Assembly: GCA_028284295.1 (NCBI GenBank) | Contig: JANQSB010000004.1 | Coordinates: 1 to 35,954 of the forward strand | Source of the DNA: Myxococcota bacterium | Lineage (GTDB): Bacteria > Myxococcota_A > UBA9160 > UBA4427 | Length of the DNA: 35,954 bases | Direction of reading: 5' to 3' | In this document: positions 16,962 to 23,295 of the stretch, piece after piece | Position numbering within the stretch: the first letter of the stretch is position 1 | Layout of the letters: every line of letters begins with the position of its first letter | Made by a program: the position numbers and the translations under genes | Notes under the pieces: model-generated | Databases searched by the model: none | What the model was told of the DNA's origin: nothing | Seen by the model: the letters and a program-made list of their open reading frames with translations, nothing else

Positions 16962-17665
16962 CGGCGCTCCGGCGCGGACCTTTGGATCGCTCCCAGCAGC
17001 CCCTCGCTCACGTAGACGAGCATCAGGACGAGGAGCACGGCCCCGCCCGGCAGCCGGAACACGAGCAGCAGCAGGCCGGCGCCGATCGATCCGAAGTAGA
17101 CGGCCCTCGCCCGCGCGCTGCCGAAGTGCTTGAAGGAACGGAACGGGATCGGGACGACCATCAGGCCCGCCGCGACCAGCACCAGGGCGACGAGCAGCCC
17201 CGGCTCGCCCAGCAGCGCCCAACCGGTCTCGTGCCACGCCATGACCAGCGTCACGACGAGCAGCGCCGCCACGGGCGTGGGGATTCCCGAGAAGGACGCG
17301 TCGCCCTGGTCCGGGCGGCTGTTGAAGAGCGCCAACCGGACGGCGCTGCACCCGACGAAGAGCGCCAGCGGGAGCAAGGCGACGGGTACCCCCGCCAGCC
17401 GGCCGAGGTCGTCGAGACGCCAGGCCCAGGCCAGCCAGGCCGGCGCCACCCCGAAGGAGATCACGTCGGCGAGGCTGTCGAGCTGCTCGCCGAAGGAGCT
17501 CCGGGCGTCGAGCATCCGGGCGACCCGCCCGTCCACCATGTCGCACAGCGCGGCGGCGATGAGCGCATTGCAGGCCCAGTAGGCGTGCTCGGCAGCCCAC
17601 ATCATCGAGAGCAGGGCCGAGAAGACGCCGGCCAGGGTGACGGCGGCCGGGATCGCGAGCTTCAC
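16958..17665 (-). CDS. pssA: CDP-diacylglycerol-serine O-phosphatidyltransferase (phosphatidylserine synthase)
   Basis: 235 aa from GTG at 17665. It makes phosphatidylserine from CDP-diacylglycerol and serine, the first step to phosphatidylethanolamine, in the inner membrane. The CDP-alcohol phosphotransferase motif is complete: D42-x2-D45-G46-x2-A49-R50-x8-G59-x3-D63-x3-D67. FSGIPTP later in the protein is typical of type II PssA rather than PgsA. Several membrane helices follow the motif. The GTG overlaps the TGA of a 21-codon open frame just upstream (17662-17727). No phosphatidylserine decarboxylase gene is beside it, although psd often precedes pssA in other genomes. Its stop overlaps the RHS stop in a shared CTAG. 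Confidence 0.93.
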   Translation of the reverse strand: MKLAIPAAVTLAGVFSALLSMMWAAEHAYWACNALIAAALCDMVDGRVARMLDARSSFGEQLDSLADVISFGVAPAWLAWAWRLDDLGRLAGVPVALLPLALFVGCSAVRLALFNSRPDQGDASFSGIPTPVAALLVVTLVMAWHETGWALLGEPGLLVALVLVAAGLMVVPIPFRSFKHFGSARARAVYFGSIGAGLLLLVFRLPGGAVLLVLMLVYVSEGLLGAIQRSAPERR

Positions 17666-17793
17666 GATTCCCCGGCGCGGGCTGTGGGGTGGGCGGGCAG
17701 GTGCACGGCGAGAAGGTCCCCGCTCACCCGCCGGTGCGCCACCCGGTGCGCATCCCGGCGATCCAGATCACCCTCGAGCCGCGGGATCCCGCC

Positions 17794-18975
17794 TCACATC
17801 GCGAAGAAGGGCCAGTCGGGCTCGAGGCCGAAGAGGATCTGACCGACCGCTTCCAGACGCGCCTCGGCCACGAAGGCGTGCTGGCTGATCACGTGGACGT
17901 CGCGGAAGTAGCGCGGAAAGCGCTGCTCCTCACGGATTCCGGCGGTGCCGACGCAGGAGTGGACGAGATCGACCGCCTCGACCGCCGACAGCACCGCGTG
18001 GGAGCTGGCCTGCTGGCAGCGCGCCTTCTCCTCCATGTCGAGGGGGCGCTCGTGCGCGATCTCCCACGCCTCTCCGTACGCCTCGTGAAATAAGGCCCGT
18101 GCGGCCCGGAGGGTGGCGTCGGCGCGTGCCAGCCGTAGCTGGGCGCGGTGCCGATTGCGCAGCGTGTTCCCGGTGTAGGCGGGCACGCGCGCGCCGAGCT
18201 CGCGCAGCTCGTCGACGGCCGCCCGGGCGATGCCCAGCGCCACCGTGGCGTGACACGCCACGGTCGTCCAGACCACGAGTCGCGAGAGCGGGCCTTCGTA
18301 GGCGGGAGCCGGCTGCTCGAGCGGCCCGAAGGGCGCCGTGCGCTCGGAGGGAACGAAGACGTCCTCCATCTGCAGGTCGTGGCTGCCGGTGCCGCACATC
18401 CCCATGGTGTTCCAGTTGGGCAGGATCTCGCAGTCGCCGATCGGTGCGAGCATCAGCAGCACCTCGGGAAGCCCCTCGGCATCGACACGCGGGGTGTCGC
18501 CGTCGTACACGTCCGCCAGTCCGATCGTCCAGGTGGAGCCGTGGCAGTTGCTGTTGAAGGGCGTGCGTCCGGTCACGCGGAAGCCGCCCTCCACCGCGAC
18601 GGCGCGGCGGTGGGGGTTGAAGGCGCCGCTGACGACGGCATCGGGTGCGCCGTAGGCCTCGGCGCTCACCGCGTCCGCGAAGAAGCCCCCGTACAGCTCG
18701 CTGGCGTTGCTGACCTGAACGTTCCAGGCCGCCGCACTGTCGATTCGAGCCAGCTCTTCGGCCACGCTGAGCTCGGCGACCGGATCGAGACCCAGGCCGC
18801 CCCGTGTGACCGGGCGGAGCATCCGGTAGAAGCCCGCATCTCGCAGTGCCTCGTGCACCTCGGGCGCGAGCCGCTTCCTCCGCTCGGATTCGTCCGCGTA
18901 CTCGCAGATCAGCGGCGCGAGTCGCGCCAGTGCGTCCCGGAGCCCTTCGTCGGGGGTCGTCGTTGCCGTCGCCAT
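17794..18975 (-). CDS. Acyl-CoA-dehydrogenase-fold flavoprotein, probably a flavin-dependent monooxygenase (HsaA-like)
   Basis: 393 aa from ATG 18975 with a perfect AGGAGG 7 bases upstream. The N-terminal helical domain (residues 10-115), middle beta domain (120-215) and C-terminal helical bundle of the Acyl-CoA_dh_2 type (235-365) are laid out as in group D flavin monooxygenases such as HsaA and HpaB-like hydroxylases. These take reduced flavin from a separate reductase. The motif FNSNCHGSTWTIG lies in the middle domain, where S/T-rich flavin contacts sit. The catalytic Glu of true acyl-CoA dehydrogenases is not evident. The substrate is unknown; an aromatic or steroid ring is possible. It diverges from a DJ-1/AraC regulator 109 bases away, the likely controller. 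No flavin reductase is visible nearby. Confidence 0.8.
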   Translation of the reverse strand: MATATTTPDEGLRDALARLAPLICEYADESERRKRLAPEVHEALRDAGFYRMLRPVTRGGLGLDPVAELSVAEELARIDSAAAWNVQVSNASELYGGFFADAVSAEAYGAPDAVVSGAFNPHRRAVAVEGGFRVTGRTPFNSNCHGSTWTIGLADVYDGDTPRVDAEGLPEVLLMLAPIGDCEILPNWNTMGMCGTGSHDLQMEDVFVPSERTAPFGPLEQPAPAYEGPLSRLVVWTTVACHATVALGIARAAVDELRELGARVPAYTGNTLRNRHRAQLRLARADATLRAARALFHEAYGEAWEIAHERPLDMEEKARCQQASSHAVLSAVEAVDLVHSCVGTAGIREEQRFPRYFRDVHVISQHAFVAEARLEAVGQILFGLEPDWPFFAM

Positions 18976-19084
18976 GCCCGGTGTCCTCCTGTGGTGTCGA
19001 GAGGATTGTCGGCGGCGGCGACGCGTGACACAATGCCAAGAATCCGAACGATCCTGCCAGCCCCGTTGCAAGCGAGGTCTCCGC
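18976..19084. promoter_or_regulatory. Divergent, symmetric promoter region between flavoprotein and AraC regulator
   Basis: Plus strand: TTGTCG (19006-19011), 17 bases, CACAAT (19029-19034). Minus strand: TTGTGT (19033-19028), 17 bases, GACAAT (19010-19005). Each -35 overlaps the other strand's -10 because ATTGT (19005-19009) and ACAAT (19030-19034) form an inverted repeat. The two promoters face each other over the same bases and should be mutually exclusive. Confidence 0.4.
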
Positions 19085-20125
19085 GTGCCCGAGTACAAGA
19101 TCCCGACGCCCCGACTCCCTGCCCCCGGCGCTCCGCGACGCCGGGTCGTCGTCGTCACCAGCGCCCATGCGCGGTCGCTCGAGTACATGGGACCGCTGCA
19201 GGTCTTCGACGAGGCCCGGATCTTCCTGCAGTACGCGGGCCGCCTGGATCTGGCCTACGACCTCGAAGTCGTCAGCATCGGGGAGGGCTCGGTCTATGAC
19301 CGCAAGGGACTCACGATCGAGGCCGGCAAGCCCTACCACCGCCTGCGGGGCCCGGTGGACACCCTCCTCTTCCAGGGCGCCGACGAGCACGATCTGTGCC
19401 TCCAGGACGAACGCTTCCTGGCCTGGGTGGCGCGGATGTCCACGCGGGTGCGACGGATCGTGAGCATCTGCACCGGCTCGTTCATCCTGGCCGAGGCGGG
19501 CGTTCTCGACGGCCGGCGCGCCACCACCCACTGGTGTGCGAGCGACGACTTCCGCCGCCGCTACCCGAAGGTGACCCTCGAGCCCGACGCCATCTACGTG
19601 AAGGACGGGCACGTCTACACCTCGGCCGGGGCCACCTCGGGGATGGACCTGGCGATCGCTCTCGTCGAGGAGGACTACGGCACCGACTTCGCTCGCCGGG
19701 TCGCCCAGGGTCTCGTGATGTTCCTGCGACGCCCCGGAAACCAGTCGCAGTTCAGCGTGCAGGTGGCCACCGACCCGACCGACGGAGCCGCCCTGGAGGA
19801 CGTCGCCCGCCACATCTTCGATCATCTGGGCGACGACCTGCGCGTCGAAGCGCTGGCCGAGCACTTCGGCATGAGCCCGCGCAACTTCGCCCGGGTCTTC
19901 CGCCGCGAAGTGGGCGTCGCACCCGGCCGCTACGTCGAGCAGTGCCGCCTCGAGCGTGCCCGGCAGTACCTGGAGGAGACGGACGCCTCCATGAGCGAAA
20001 TCGCCGAGCGCTGTGGCTACACGACCGCGGATGGTCTGCGCCTGGCCTTCGAGCGCAACCTCGGCGCGTCTCCGCGCTCGTACCGCAAGCGCTTCACTTC
20101 GGCCGACCCGACCCTTTCCGCCTAG
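19085..20125 (+). CDS. AraC-family regulator with DJ-1/PfpI (GATase1-like) sensor domain
   Basis: 346 aa from GTG 19085 (GAGG a few bases upstream). The N-terminal domain (residues 20-215) has the DJ-1/PfpI fold, with nucleophile-elbow Cys129 in SICTGSFILAEAG and His149 in TTHW, as in the FtrA/ArgR-like GATase1_AraC group. The C-terminal AraC-type double helix-turn-helix (about 252-336) contains AEHFGMSPRNFARVFRRE and IAERCGYTTADGLRLAFERN. Members of this group sense small metabolites, usually without demonstrated amidase activity, and activate a neighbouring operon. Its divergent neighbour is the flavoprotein, its likely target. The effector is unknown. Confidence 0.92.
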   Translation: MPEYKIPTPRLPAPGAPRRRVVVVTSAHARSLEYMGPLQVFDEARIFLQYAGRLDLAYDLEVVSIGEGSVYDRKGLTIEAGKPYHRLRGPVDTLLFQGADEHDLCLQDERFLAWVARMSTRVRRIVSICTGSFILAEAGVLDGRRATTHWCASDDFRRRYPKVTLEPDAIYVKDGHVYTSAGATSGMDLAIALVEEDYGTDFARRVAQGLVMFLRRPGNQSQFSVQVATDPTDGAALEDVARHIFDHLGDDLRVEALAEHFGMSPRNFARVFRREVGVAPGRYVEQCRLERARQYLEETDASMSEIAERCGYTTADGLRLAFERNLGASPRSYRKRFTSADPTLSA

Positions 20126-20159
20126 GGGCCAACGCTCGGAGCAGGGAATCTGCTGCCGA

Positions 20160-20702
20160 TCAGTCGTCGCGCGCGGCAGGCTGCAGCGTCCGACGCAGCC
20201 GTTCCGATTCGAAGCCGTGCCCTTCGACCTTCTCCACGAGCGCGGCGTAGAGCGCCGGTTCCATCTGCGGGGAGCGGGAGAGGATCCACAGGTAGTTGCG
20301 AGACGGGTGCCCGACCACCGCGTAGCGGTAGTCGGCGTCGAGCTCGACGATCCAGTACGAGCCCCAGAAGGGCCGGAAGAAGCTCACCCGCAGCTTGGCG
20401 GGCGCAGCGTCGGGGTCGGGCTGCCAGGCCACGCCGGTCGCGCTCCGTTCCTCCCCGTCGAGGGTCTCCGTGCGGCAGCGGTTCTCGACGCGGATGTCGC
20501 CATCCGGACGCAGGCTGTAGTCCGCGGTCGTCGCCACGCAGCCTTCCTGGAAGCTCTGCGGGAAGCTCGCGATCTCGTACCAGCGCCCCAGGTAGCGCTG
20601 GACGTCGAGCTCCTGCACCACCTCCAGGGGAGGAGCCGATGCGCAGGCGAGGGTCGCACCTGCCAGTGCCACGAGCGCCGTCGAAGTGGCCCTCGAGCGC
20701 AC
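20160..20702 (-). CDS. blc: Bacterial lipocalin lipoprotein (Blc-like)
   Basis: 180 aa from GTG 20702, starting 3 bases after the EF-hand stop, so co-transcribed with it. Residues 1-20 form a lipoprotein signal ending LAC (Cys20). The lipocalin signature LGRWYEIA (G39, W41) is followed by beta-barrel segments, including GSYWIVELDADYRYAVVG and YLWILSRSPQM, which match Blc. Two cysteines (C55 and NRC) may form the usual disulfide. Blc proteins sit in the outer membrane and bind fatty acids or lysophospholipids under envelope stress. Lipocalin genes also recur in light-responsive photolyase clusters such as the one at the right end of this window; whether the two are linked here is unknown. Confidence 0.92.
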   Translation of the reverse strand: MRSRATSTALVALAGATLACASAPPLEVVQELDVQRYLGRWYEIASFPQSFQEGCVATTADYSLRPDGDIRVENRCRTETLDGEERSATGVAWQPDPDAAPAKLRVSFFRPFWGSYWIVELDADYRYAVVGHPSRNYLWILSRSPQMEPALYAALVEKVEGHGFESERLRRTLQPAARDD

Positions 20703-20705
20703 CGC

Positions 20706-21032
20706 TCAGATGGTCTCGCCCTTCTCCGTGCACGAGCCGGCGGGCGGGTGATGGGCCTCGTAGAGGCTCAGGTACTCCTCGAAGCTGGTGCTGCCGTCGC
20801 CGTCGGCGTCCGTCTGCTCGAAGCTCACGCCATAGCGGGCGAGCTCCGCCTCTTCGTACTCGGTCGCGCTGAGCGCACCGTCCTCGTCCGCATCCGCCAT
20901 CTCGAAGATGTGCTCGACCACTTCGCGGCCGTCCCCGGCGAGTGCCGCCGGGCCGAACCCGATGATCAGGACGAGGGAGATCAGGTACGTGGAGATCAGG
21001 GACGAGGAGATCCGGGAACCCGTGAGACGCAT
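20706..21032 (-). CDS. Small secreted EF-hand calcium-binding protein
   Basis: 108 aa from ATG 21032, with GAGAGG about 8 bases upstream. A signal peptide (residues 1-32, cleavage after ALA) precedes two canonical EF-hand loops, D47-x-D49-x-D51-G-x5-E58 and D75-x-D77-x-D79-G-x5-E86. All metal ligands are present. The tail holds a single Cys. Calcium binding in the periplasm or outside the cell is well supported; the partner is unknown. The hydrophobic core of the signal peptide is encoded by a 15-base tandem repeat, which is unusual. It forms an operon with the lipocalin downstream. Confidence 0.88.
   Translation of the reverse strand: MRLTGSRISSSLISTYLISLVLIIGFGPAALAGDGREVVEHIFEMADADEDGALSATEYEEAELARYGVSFEQTDADGDGSTSFEEYLSLYEAHHPPAGSCTEKGETI
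20964..21008 (-). repeat. 15-bp tandem repeat encoding the EF-hand signal peptide core
   Basis: Three adjacent 15-base units (20964-20978, 20979-20993, 20994-21008) follow GATCAGGnACGwGGA on the plus strand with few differences. A partial fourth (GATCCGG) runs to 21020. On the coding strand they give LIS-x-x steps (RISSS, LISTY, LISLV). Confidence 0.85.
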
Positions 21033-21040
21033 GTTCGAAA

Positions 21041-21073
21041 CCTCTCTTTTCTCTTTTCTCTCTACTGTCCTCT
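21041..21073 (-). other. Polypurine leader upstream of the EF-hand gene
   Basis: The coding (minus) strand is almost pure A/G for about 33 bases, against a very G+C-rich background. It contains AAAGAGAAAAGAGAGG just before the ATG. It may act as an extended ribosome-binding or unstructured leader. No clear -35/-10 pair was found in the 96-base gap to the hydrolase. Confidence 0.5.
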
Positions 21074-21128
21074 ACCGTCGGCGACCGGTCCGCGACGGGA
21101 CCGGAGTGCCGGCGACTGGACGCCTTTC

Positions 21129-22166
21129 CTACGGCCAGGTTGTAGCCGATCGCGTGCGGCGACCGAAGCGCCCCGCCGATCCCGACCCTCCCGGATAGAG
21201 CGCGTGCATCAGCCGCGCCAACGCCTGCCGCTTCTCGGGCGGCGTGGGGGCGAGGACCCCGTGGCGCTGCAGCGCGGCGACGAGCTTCTCGGGCCGCTGT
21301 TCCTCGTCTCCCACGATCTCGACGTGGCCGGCCGCGATCCGCTCGCTCTCCACGCGCGGGTCTTCGAGCACGCGCTCGTTCCACTGCTCCTCCAGGCTGA
21401 AGACGAAGTCGCTCTCCGCGCAGCGCCCCGAGGGCTCGAGACGGCGGCAGGTGTTCCGCTCGTCGGTCATGACGTTGAGGTGACCCGAGACCGCCGGCCA
21501 CAGCGCCCCGGGCTCCCGCACGATCTCGGCCCGGGGGTGGATCTCCGGCCAGTTCGAGCCGGTCGCGATCTGACACGCCGCCATGCTGATCCCGAGAGTC
21601 ACCACGTGCAGCCAGGTGCGGCCGCAGTCCGACGCGATGTCGATCCCGCCGAACGGAGACGACACGGTCACGAGGCGGTACGCCGAGGGCGTCGCATGTG
21701 GATCGGCCTCCCCGCTGAGCGCCGCTCGCGCCACCAGCCCGCCCTGACTGTGGCCGATCACCGTGATGCGGTCGTCGCGCATGTGCTCGCGAAGCCCGCG
21801 CAGCGCCGTCCGCAGCTGATCCGCAGACGTCCGGAGGCTGTCGCGGTAGTCGTAGTTGAAGCAGATCGCCTGCTGCCCGTGGAGTTCGAACACCCGGGCG
21901 AGGGAACGGAAGCGCCCACCCGACGCGTAGCAGCCGTGCACCAGCAGCACGAGCGGTCGCTCCGGATCGAGGGTCCGGGCCCGGGTGGGGTCGTGGGTGC
22001 ATGCCGCCAGACCCTGGAGGTGGCGGACCTCCCCTCCCCCGAAGGCCAGCGGGCTCGTCGCCGGCGTTCGTCCACACCCGAGCGACCCGAAGGCCAGCCC
22101 CAGCAGCACCGAGAGGAGAAGCGGGCGCGCGAGATGGAGCCGGCTCCGGCCAGGCGCGATCGGCAT
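21129..22166 (-). CDS. Alpha/beta-hydrolase lipoprotein (esterase/lipase-like)
   Basis: 345 aa from ATG 22166. A lipoprotein signal ends GSLGC (Cys31). The alpha/beta-hydrolase core has the oxyanion-hole segment LVLLVHGCYASGG (residues 73-84), the nucleophile elbow GHSQGG (Ser140) and a late catalytic His candidate, H281 in AAGHVEI. The acid is probably near 230-236 but is not certain. Several Cys in the insert region could form disulfides, fitting an exported enzyme. The substrate is unknown; the family covers lipases, thioesterases and PGAP1-like enzymes. It points the same way as the EF-hand and lipocalin genes, 96 bases upstream of them. Confidence 0.85.
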   Translation of the reverse strand: MPIAPGRSRLHLARPLLLSVLLGLAFGSLGCGRTPATSPLAFGGGEVRHLQGLAACTHDPTRARTLDPERPLVLLVHGCYASGGRFRSLARVFELHGQQAICFNYDYRDSLRTSADQLRTALRGLREHMRDDRITVIGHSQGGLVARAALSGEADPHATPSAYRLVTVSSPFGGIDIASDCGRTWLHVVTLGISMAACQIATGSNWPEIHPRAEIVREPGALWPAVSGHLNVMTDERNTCRRLEPSGRCAESDFVFSLEEQWNERVLEDPRVESERIAAGHVEIVGDEEQRPEKLVAALQRHGVLAPTPPEKRQALARLMHALYPGGSGSAGRFGRRTRSATTWP

Positions 22167-22334
22167 CCCGAGAGACTAACCTGCCGAGCGTCGTCGCGGG
22201 AAGCGAATGCCCGGGCGCGACCGGCGGCCGCTGCCGACCGGCCTCGGCGTCGGTGTCGCGTCCTGGTGTCACGACGACGCCGGTCTTCCGCTAGCGTCCT
22301 CCGTCGAGACATCCTGCAACCCGGAGGTCGCCCC
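22167..22334. other. Divergent intergenic region, hydrolase / LamG protein
   Basis: 168 bases without a gene. I see the ribosome site GGAGG (22323-22327) for the LamG gene and no convincing sigma70 pair on either strand. Regulatory sites for both genes must lie here or inside flanking genes. Confidence 0.4.
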
Positions 22335-23288
22335 GTGAGCTTCAGCTCGAGCTTCCCCGCCACCTGCGGGATCGCCCTGGTCGTCCTGACCTGCACGGGA
22401 GTGGCGCTCGCACAGCCCCTGGTCACGGGAGATCTCACGCTCTACTACGACTTCGACGACAACGTCGGGGGGCAGATCCTCGACGAGTCCGGCAACGGCT
22501 TCCACGCCGAGATCGTGGAGGGCGGTGACAACACGTTGCTGATCGACACCGTCGACCCGCTCCGTGGAGCTGCGGCGGGGGTGTTCGTCCAGTCCTCCGA
22601 CCCGCTCGACGTTCCCGTCTATCTCGACGTGAAGGGCGAGGACATCACGGAGGACTTCCCCGAGCTCCTCCCGACGGACGCCATCACGATGGCCGCATGG
22701 CTGAAGCTCACCGCGAACATGGGCAACGACCAGTCGGTGTTCCAGGCGCGCTCACAGGACGGGTCGTTCTCGGTGCTCTTCCAGGTCCAGGCTGACGGCC
22801 GGCTGCGCATGACCCTCCGCGAGCAGCAGAACAGCATCACGGTCGCGAACGTGCGCGTCTACACGGATGGCAGCACCGACAACACCTCCGCGCCCTTCCC
22901 CGTCGACGAGTGGTTCCACTACGCCGGCACCTACGATGCCGAGTCGAAGCTCTGGGCGCTTTACTTCGACGGGGACCCGATCGCGAACGGCTCGGGGACG
23001 GGGGAGCCGATCGGCGACTGGGGCGGCCTACCCTCCGACTTCTTCGGCGCGGGCGTGGGCGCCATCTACGACAGCAACCTCCGCAATCTCGACGGGGCGA
23101 TGGACGAGCTGTACGTCTTCCACCGGGCGCTGTCCGCGCAGGAAGTCCAGACCCTCTACGCCCCCGAGCCGGACGGTGCCTGGCTGGCGGGCTTGGCGTT
23201 GGCCGGAGTGTGGGCCGCGCGGAGGACGGCTTCGCGTCCTCCGCGCGGGATCGAACGGACCCGGGGGTCCTCGAAGGGCTCGCGGTAG
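22335..23288 (+). CDS. Secreted LamG/concanavalin-like protein with PEP-CTERM-type sorting signal
   Basis: 317 aa from GTG 22335, 7 bases after GGAGG. Residues 1-26 are a signal peptide (ALA before Q27). The body is a laminin-G-like jelly-roll: LTLYYDFDD near the start, ITMAAWLKL in the middle, WFHYAGTYDAESKLWALYFDG and a final LDGAMDELYVFHRALSAQEV that is typical of LamG_3 ends. The C-terminus has PEP at 277-279, a hydrophobic run to about 295 and Arg-Arg, a PEP-CTERM-like signal for exosortase-dependent sorting. About 20 basic residues extend beyond the Arg pair, longer than usual, and are encoded by a perfect hairpin. The carbohydrate or protein ligand is unknown. Confidence 0.82.
   Translation: MSFSSSFPATCGIALVVLTCTGVALAQPLVTGDLTLYYDFDDNVGGQILDESGNGFHAEIVEGGDNTLLIDTVDPLRGAAAGVFVQSSDPLDVPVYLDVKGEDITEDFPELLPTDAITMAAWLKLTANMGNDQSVFQARSQDGSFSVLFQVQADGRLRMTLREQQNSITVANVRVYTDGSTDNTSAPFPVDEWFHYAGTYDAESKLWALYFDGDPIANGSGTGEPIGDWGGLPSDFFGAGVGAIYDSNLRNLDGAMDELYVFHRALSAQEVQTLYAPEPDGAWLAGLALAGVWAARRTASRPPRGIERTRGSSKGSR
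23215..23248. terminator. Perfect 14-bp hairpin, likely bidirectional terminator
   Basis: CCGCGCGGAGGACG (23215-23228) pairs without mismatch with 23235-23248 across the loop GCTTCG. It lies inside the last codons of the LamG gene and 48 bases past the stop of the convergent lipoprotein gene. That is a natural place for a terminator of the latter. No T-run follows on either strand. Confidence 0.6.
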
Positions 23289-23295
23289 CTCGTCG

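Noticed and set aside
13926-17600. Very long open frame antisense to the RHS gene, and similar antisense frames over the kinase, sucA and the large lipoprotein
   Set aside because: High G+C with G/C third positions leaves antisense frames free of stops. Their translations are low-complexity or mirror the coding strand, with no domain, ribosome site or start support.
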